NCBI RefSeq assembly: GCF_002245625.1
Contig: NZ_NOIG01000011.1
Location: 372,001-436,000, forward strand
Source of the DNA: Acidovorax kalamii
Lineage (GTDB): Bacteria; Pseudomonadota; Gammaproteobacteria; Burkholderiales; Burkholderiaceae_C
Direction of reading: 5' to 3'
Length of the DNA stretch: 64,000 nt
Shown here: positions 60,077 through 64,000 of the stretch, piece by piece
How the letters are laid out: the number at the start of each line of letters is the position of its first letter
How positions within the stretch are numbered: the stretch's first letter is position 1
Program-made: the position numbers and the translations under genes
Notes under the pieces: generated by a model
What the model was told of the DNA's origin: nothing
Seen by the model: the letters and a program-made list of their open reading frames with translations, nothing else
Database searches by the model: none

Positions 60077-60129
60077 TTTTTACGCCGTTTTTACGGCGCC
60101 CCCCACAGTCTGTGCACACTTTTTACGCC
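60077..60129. promoter_or_regulatory. Three phased TTTTTACGCC repeats upstream of kdp
   Basis: TTTTTACGCC at 60077-60086, TTTTTACGGC at 60088-60097 and TTTTTACGCC at 60120-60129 start 11 and 32 bases apart, close to one and three helical turns. They lie between the torF-like gene and the kdp operon. They are candidate binding sites for a response regulator such as KdpE, whose gene is not in the window. Confidence 0.55.
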
Positions 60130-60173
60130 CACCTTCTCAGAATCAAACACCTGTTCTGATGCAGGAGTTGTCG

Positions 60174-60278
60174 ATGGACGTGATGTGGATGGCCGCACTG
60201 GCGGCGTTGTGGGTGGTCATGGCCGAGGCCGTGGTTTTGCTGGGCAAATATGGCCCGGCCAAGGGGGCGCGTTCATGA
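60174..60278 (+). CDS. 34-residue membrane peptide coupled to kdpF
   Basis: This short ORF, MDVMWMAALAALWVVMAEAV followed by [14 protein letters not shown], predicts one transmembrane helix (about 3-24) and a basic C-terminus. It has a good Shine-Dalgarno (AGGAG, 60163-60167) six bases before the ATG. Its TGA stop overlaps the kdpF ATG (ATGA, 60275-60278). Such signals suggest a real gene at the head of the kdp operon rather than a chance frame. I do not recognise it. It might be an extra small subunit of the potassium pump or a leader peptide for translational coupling. Confidence 0.62.
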   Translation: MDVMWMAALAALWVVMAEAVVLLGKYGPAKGARS

Positions 60279-60373
60279 TCGGCATGGAAATGCTTTACGG
60301 TTTTGGCGCCATCGTGGCCCTGGTCTTGCTGGCCTACCTGGTGTTTGCGCTGATTTGCGCGGAGGAGTTCTGA
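60275..60373 (+). CDS. kdpF: K(+)-transporting ATPase subunit KdpF
   Basis: KdpF is a tiny single-helix subunit that stabilises the KdpFABC pump. The 32-residue product starts [20 protein letters not shown] and ends [11 protein letters not shown], one hydrophobic helix flanked by short tails, as expected for KdpF (about 29 residues). Its ATG overlaps the stop of the upstream 34-residue ORF (ATGA), and its TGA is one base before the kdpA ATG (TGAGATG). Both facts fit a coupled operon. It is too short for common ORF finders and easily missed. Confidence 0.85.
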   Translation: MIGMEMLYGFGAIVALVLLAYLVFALICAEEF

Positions 60374-60374
60374 G

Positions 60375-62180
60375 ATGGATACCTCTGCATGGAGCCTGTT
60401 GGGGCTCTTCCTGATCGTGCTGGGCGTGCTGGCGTGGCCGCTGGGCAAATGGCTGGCCGCAGTCTGTGAAGGCCGCCTGCCAAGGTGGATGCATGCCGCC
60501 GAAAAACCGTTGTACAAGCTGGCCGGGGTCGCGCCGGACCAGATGATGCACTGGCGCAGCTATGCGCTGGCGCTGCTGGCTTTCAATGCCATCGGCGCTT
60601 TTGCGGTGTATGGCCTGCAGCGTTTGCAGCACCTGCTGCCGCTCAATCCGCAGGGCATGGCCGCCGTGTCGGGCGATTCTTCGTTCAACACCGCCATCAG
60701 CTTTGTCTCCAACACCAACTGGCAGGGCTATGGGGGCGAGTCCACCATGAGCTACCTCACGCAGATGCTGGGCCTGTCGGTGCAGAACTTTTTCTCGGCG
60801 GCCACCGGCATCGCCGTGGCGTTTGCACTGGCACGCGGTTTTGCAGCGCGCAGCACCGATGGCCAAGGCTTTGTGGGCAACTTCTGGGCCGATGTCACGC
60901 GCATCACGGCATGGGTGCTGATGCCCATCGCGTTGGTGATTTCCATGGTGCTGGTTGGGCAAGGGGTGATCCAGAACTTTGACGCCTACAAGGATGTGGC
61001 GACGCTGGAGACAACGGCCTATGAAGTGCCCAAGCTCGACGCATCGGGCCAGCCGGTGGTGGGCAGTGATGGCGCGCCGGTGATGGAAGCCAAGACGAGC
61101 AACACCCAGACCCTGGCCATGGGCCCGGTGGCGTCACAGGAGGCCATCAAGATGCTGGGCACCAACGGCGGTGGCTTTTTCAACGCCAACTCCGCCCATC
61201 CCTATGAGAACCCGACGGCCCTGACCAACTTCGTGCAGATGCTGGCGATTTTTCTGATTCCCGCTGCGCTGTGTTTTGCGTTTGGCCGGGTCGTGGGCGA
61301 CCAGCGCCAGGGCTTTGCGATCCTGGCGGCCATGACGGTGATGTTTGTGGTGGCCGTGATTGCCGTGGTTTCCGCCGAGAAAGTTGGCAATCCGCAATGG
61401 GTGGGCCTGGGCGTGGAGCAAACCGCCAGTGCCCTGCAAGCGGGCGGCAACATGGAGGGCAAGGAGGTGCGGTTCGGCATCAACGCGTCGGCCCTGTTCG
61501 CCGCTGTGACCACTGCGGCCTCGTGCGGTGCGGTGAACGCCATGCACGATTCCTTCACGCCTCTGGGCGGCATGGTGCCGCTGGTGCTGATGCAGCTGGG
61601 TGAGGTGGTGTTTGGTGGCGTGGGCACGGGCCTGTACGGCATGCTGGTGTTCGCCATCCTCGCCGTCTTCATGGCGGGCCTCATGATTGGCCGCACACCG
61701 GAGTACCTGGGCAAGAAGATCGAGGTGCGCGAGATGAAGCTCACCTCGGCGGCCATCCTGGTCACGCCCATTCTGGTGCTGGTGGGCACGGCGATTGCCG
61801 TGGCCACGGATGCGGGCAGGGCGGGTATTGCCAACCCGGGCGCGCACGGGTTCTCTGAAATTCTGTATGCACTGACCTCTGCCGCCAACAACAACGGCAG
61901 CGCCTTTGCGGGCCTGTCGGCCAACACGCCGTTCTACAACGTGTTGCTGGGGCTGGCGATGTGGCTGGGCCGCTTTGGCGTGATCGTGCCGGTGCTGGCC
62001 ATTGCCGGTTCGCTGGCCGCCAAAAAGCGCCTGCCAGCCACGGCGGGCACCATGCCCACGCACGGGCCGTTGTTTGTCACGCTGCTGATCGGCACCGTGC
62101 TTCTGGTGGGTCTTCTCAACTATGTGCCCTCCCTGGCTCTGGGGCCGATGGTGGAGCACCTGATGCTCCGGGTTCAGTGA
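60375..62180 (+). CDS. kdpA: K(+)-transporting ATPase subunit KdpA
   Basis: KdpA is the potassium-selective membrane subunit of the KdpFABC P-type ATPase. The 601-residue protein has about ten helices and the four selectivity-filter-like regions of the SKT family, including [38 protein letters not shown] and [21 protein letters not shown]. Length fits (E. coli 557; many betaproteobacteria about 600). It sits between kdpF and kdpB on the same strand. The kdp operon is normally induced by low potassium or osmotic upshift through KdpDE, which is not in this window. Confidence 0.97.
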   Translation: MDTSAWSLLGLFLIVLGVLAWPLGKWLAAVCEGRLPRWMHAAEKPLYKLAGVAPDQMMHWRSYALALLAFNAIGAFAVYGLQRLQHLLPLNPQGMAAVSGDSSFNTAISFVSNTNWQGYGGESTMSYLTQMLGLSVQNFFSAATGIAVAFALARGFAARSTDGQGFVGNFWADVTRITAWVLMPIALVISMVLVGQGVIQNFDAYKDVATLETTAYEVPKLDASGQPVVGSDGAPVMEAKTSNTQTLAMGPVASQEAIKMLGTNGGGFFNANSAHPYENPTALTNFVQMLAIFLIPAALCFAFGRVVGDQRQGFAILAAMTVMFVVAVIAVVSAEKVGNPQWVGLGVEQTASALQAGGNMEGKEVRFGINASALFAAVTTAASCGAVNAMHDSFTPLGGMVPLVLMQLGEVVFGGVGTGLYGMLVFAILAVFMAGLMIGRTPEYLGKKIEVREMKLTSAAILVTPILVLVGTAIAVATDAGRAGIANPGAHGFSEILYALTSAANNNGSAFAGLSANTPFYNVLLGLAMWLGRFGVIVPVLAIAGSLAAKKRLPATAGTMPTHGPLFVTLLIGTVLLVGLLNYVPSLALGPMVEHLMLRVQ

Positions 62181-62183
62181 GGT

Positions 62184-64000
62184 ATGGCAATGACCAAGAA
62201 AAAAACTTCTTCCGTTTCGCTGCTGGATGCAGCACTCATCAAGACTGCGCTCTGGGGAGCGCTGGCCAAGTTGAGCCCCTTTTTGCAGTGGCGCAACCCG
62301 GTGATGTTCATCGTGTACATCGGCAGCATCTTCACCACGCTGCTGTGGCTGCATGCACTCAATGCGCCTGAGGACGCGAGCATGCGCCCGGCGTTTGTGC
62401 TGGCCATCACGGTCTGGCTGTGGTTTACCGTGCTGTTTGCCAACTTTGCCGAGGCGCTGGCAGAAGGGCGCAGCAAGGCGCAGGCCGCCTCGCTGCGCGG
62501 GCTGCGCAAGGAGACCTGGGCCAAGAAGCTCAAGGAGCCGGTTCACGGCGCAGCTTTTTTGCCCGAGCTGGCCACCAACCTGCGCCGGGGCGACGTGGTG
62601 CTGGTGGAGGCGGGTGACGTGATCCCGCTGGATGGCGAGGTGATCGAGGGCGTGGCCTCGGTGGACGAGAGCGCCATCACCGGCGAATCGGCCCCAGTGG
62701 TGCGCGAATCCGGCGGTGATTTTTCTGCCGTCACTGGCGGCACCCGTGTGCTGTCCGACTGGCTGGTGGTGCGCGTGGCGGTGAACCCGGGCGAGTCCTT
62801 CCTCGACCGGATGATCGGCATGGTGGAAGCCGCCAAGCGCCAGAAAACGCCTAACGAGATCGCGCTGACCATCTTGCTGGTAGCGCTGACCATCGTGTTC
62901 CTGGTCGTTACCGTGACCCTGCTGCCGTTTTCGATCTTCAGCGTGCAGGCCTCGGGTGCGGGCACGGTGGTCTCGCTGACCGCGCTGGTGGCCCTGCTGG
63001 TGTGCCTGATCCCCACCACCATTGGGGGCCTGCTGTCCGCCGTGGGGGTTGCGGGCATGAGCCGCATGATGCAGGCCAACGTGATCGCCACCTCGGGCCG
63101 TGCCGTGGAGGCGGCTGGTGATGTGGATGTGCTGCTGCTGGACAAGACCGGCACCATCACCCATGGCAACCGCCAGGCCAGCGCGTTTCTGCCAGCGCCG
63201 GGTGTGTCCAGAGCGCGGCTTGCACGCGCCGCACTGCTGGCGTCGCTGGCAGATGAGACGCCCGAAGGCCGCAGCATTGTGGAGCTGGCCCGCCGCGAGG
63301 GTGTGGAAGGCCAGAACCCCCAGGGCGTCAAGCTGGTGCCCTTCACCGCGCAGACCCGCATGAGCGGCGTGGACCTGCCCGCAGGCGAGGGGCAGCCGGA
63401 ATCTGCTGTCACCATGCTGCGTAAGGGGGCCGTGCTGGCGCTTGCCAAACATGTGGAAGCCCTGGGCGGCAAGATGCCGCAGGAAGTCATGAGCGCGGCC
63501 GACCAGGTGGCCTTGCGGGGCAGCACGCCCCTGGCGGTGGCCGACGGCAGCCACGTGCTGGGCATTGTCGAACTCAAGGACATCGTCAAGGCGGGCATCA
63601 AGGAGCGCTTCATCGAGTTGCGCCGCATGGGCATCAAGACCGTGATGATCACCGGCGACAACAAGCTCACGGCGGCGGCCATCGCAGCCGAGGCGGGGGT
63701 GGACGACTTCCTGGCAGAAGCCACACCCGAAGACAAGCTGGAGCTGATCCGCAAATACCAGGCCGAAGGCCGCCTGGTGGCCATGACCGGCGACGGCACC
63801 AACGATGCCCCTGCACTGGCCCAGGCCGACGTGGCTGTGGCCATGGGCAGTGGCACGCAGGCCGCCAAGGAGGCGGGCAACATGGTGGACCTGGACTCCA
63901 ACCCCACGAAGTTGCTGGAGGTGGTGGAGACGGGCAAGGCGCTCTTGATGACGCGCGGCTCGCTCACCACCTTCTCCATCGCGAACGATGTGGCGAAGTA
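62184..64000 (+). CDS. kdpB: K(+)-transporting ATPase subunit KdpB, 3'-truncated by window edge
   Basis: KdpB is the catalytic P-type ATPase subunit. The frame is open from the ATG at 62184 ([20 protein letters not shown]) to the last base, about 605 codons of the usual 680-720. The phosphorylation motif DKTGTIT has its Asp at about codon 320, and the TGES-like loop (AITGESAPV) and the [17 protein letters not shown] hinge are present. The last bases encode FSIANDVAK, so the C-terminal helices lie beyond the edge. It starts four bases after the kdpA stop. The minus-strand frame over this region is a shadow. Confidence 0.96.
   Translation, partial: MAMTKKKTSSVSLLDAALIKTALWGALAKLSPFLQWRNPVMFIVYIGSIFTTLLWLHALNAPEDASMRPAFVLAITVWLWFTVLFANFAEALAEGRSKAQAASLRGLRKETWAKKLKEPVHGAAFLPELATNLRRGDVVLVEAGDVIPLDGEVIEGVASVDESAITGESAPVVRESGGDFSAVTGGTRVLSDWLVVRVAVNPGESFLDRMIGMVEAAKRQKTPNEIALTILLVALTIVFLVVTVTLLPFSIFSVQASGAGTVVSLTALVALLVCLIPTTIGGLLSAVGVAGMSRMMQANVIATSGRAVEAAGDVDVLLLDKTGTITHGNRQASAFLPAPGVSRARLARAALLASLADETPEGRSIVELARREGVEGQNPQGVKLVPFTAQTRMSGVDLPAGEGQPESAVTMLRKGAVLALAKHVEALGGKMPQEVMSAADQVALRGSTPLAVADGSHVLGIVELKDIVKAGIKERFIELRRMGIKTVMITGDNKLTAAAIAAEAGVDDFLAEATPEDKLELIRKYQAEGRLVAMTGDGTNDAPALAQADVAVAMGSGTQAAKEAGNMVDLDSNPTKLLEVVETGKALLMTRGSLTTFSIANDVAK

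Noticed and set aside
61134..63554. 806-codon minus-strand open frame
   Set aside because: It is antisense to kdpA and kdpB, whose motifs are intact; its composition is His/Gln-rich shadow sequence.

Overview
The window is a high-GC bacterial chromosome segment, almost certainly from a betaproteobacterium of the Comamonadaceae (Acidovorax-like). The evidence is the protein sequences themselves, the gene order purD-hemF-rsfS-rlmH-maf-rng, the dctA-dctB-dctD arrangement, and a dispersed intergenic repeat of a kind I associate with this family. The identification rests on recall of relatives, not on a search. No rRNA, tRNA, CRISPR array, prophage or intact insertion sequence was seen.

Left part (1-17,053): the 3' end of dnaE, the clpS-clpA proteolysis pair with a terminator, the C4-dicarboxylate module dctA-dctB-dctD with a sigma-54 promoter and tandem upstream sites, a lytic transglycosylase lipoprotein, exonuclease I, a PLP sulfhydrylase-type enzyme and a Ser/Thr kinase fused to a cyclic-nucleotide-binding domain.

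17,054-18,520 is a visibly AT-richer accessory patch with a YdeI-like gene, a DUF2004-like gene and a gene-poor stretch. It ends in a good Fur box that heads an orfX-sodA-ZIP transporter operon, the same arrangement as the iron-starvation manganese-SOD operon of Pseudomonas. Then come a GAF-PAS-GGDEF-EAL protein, a fused SpmA/SpmB-like membrane protein, and a tightly packed run of a YebC paralogue, a mini-DnaJ and three unrecognised acidic proteins (25,012-28,713). A membrane diguanylate cyclase and a DUF1569 protein follow.

31,007-36,258 is a three-gene exporter (HlyD-like adaptor, RbbA-like double-ATPase/permease fusion, YhhJ-like permease) with an FNR/Anr-like box in front. 37,238-45,639 is a nucleobase salvage region: cytosine deaminase, a BMP-type nucleoside ABC transporter that includes a lipoprotein nucleosidase, and uracil phosphoribosyltransferase. 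Together they would cleave nucleosides outside the cytoplasm, import the product, and turn cytosine to uracil and then UMP.

Right part (45,678-64,000): a threonine/serine dehydratase, a dienoyl-CoA isomerase-type crotonase, a glycine-rich membrane protein, a HerA/YjgR ATPase, YebC, purD-hemF, then rsfS (with a very long Lys/Ala/Pro tail), rlmH, maf and rng. A glutathione transferase and a divergent WYL regulator, a TorF-like outer-membrane protein and the start of the kdp potassium-pump operon follow. The kdp operon begins with a 34-codon ORF translationally coupled to kdpF and is cut by the window edge inside kdpB.

A structured intergenic repeat (GCTAT-N7-ATAGC head plus a GC-rich tail) occurs eight times between 12.7 and 55.3 kb. 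All copies point the same way whatever the direction of the flanking genes.
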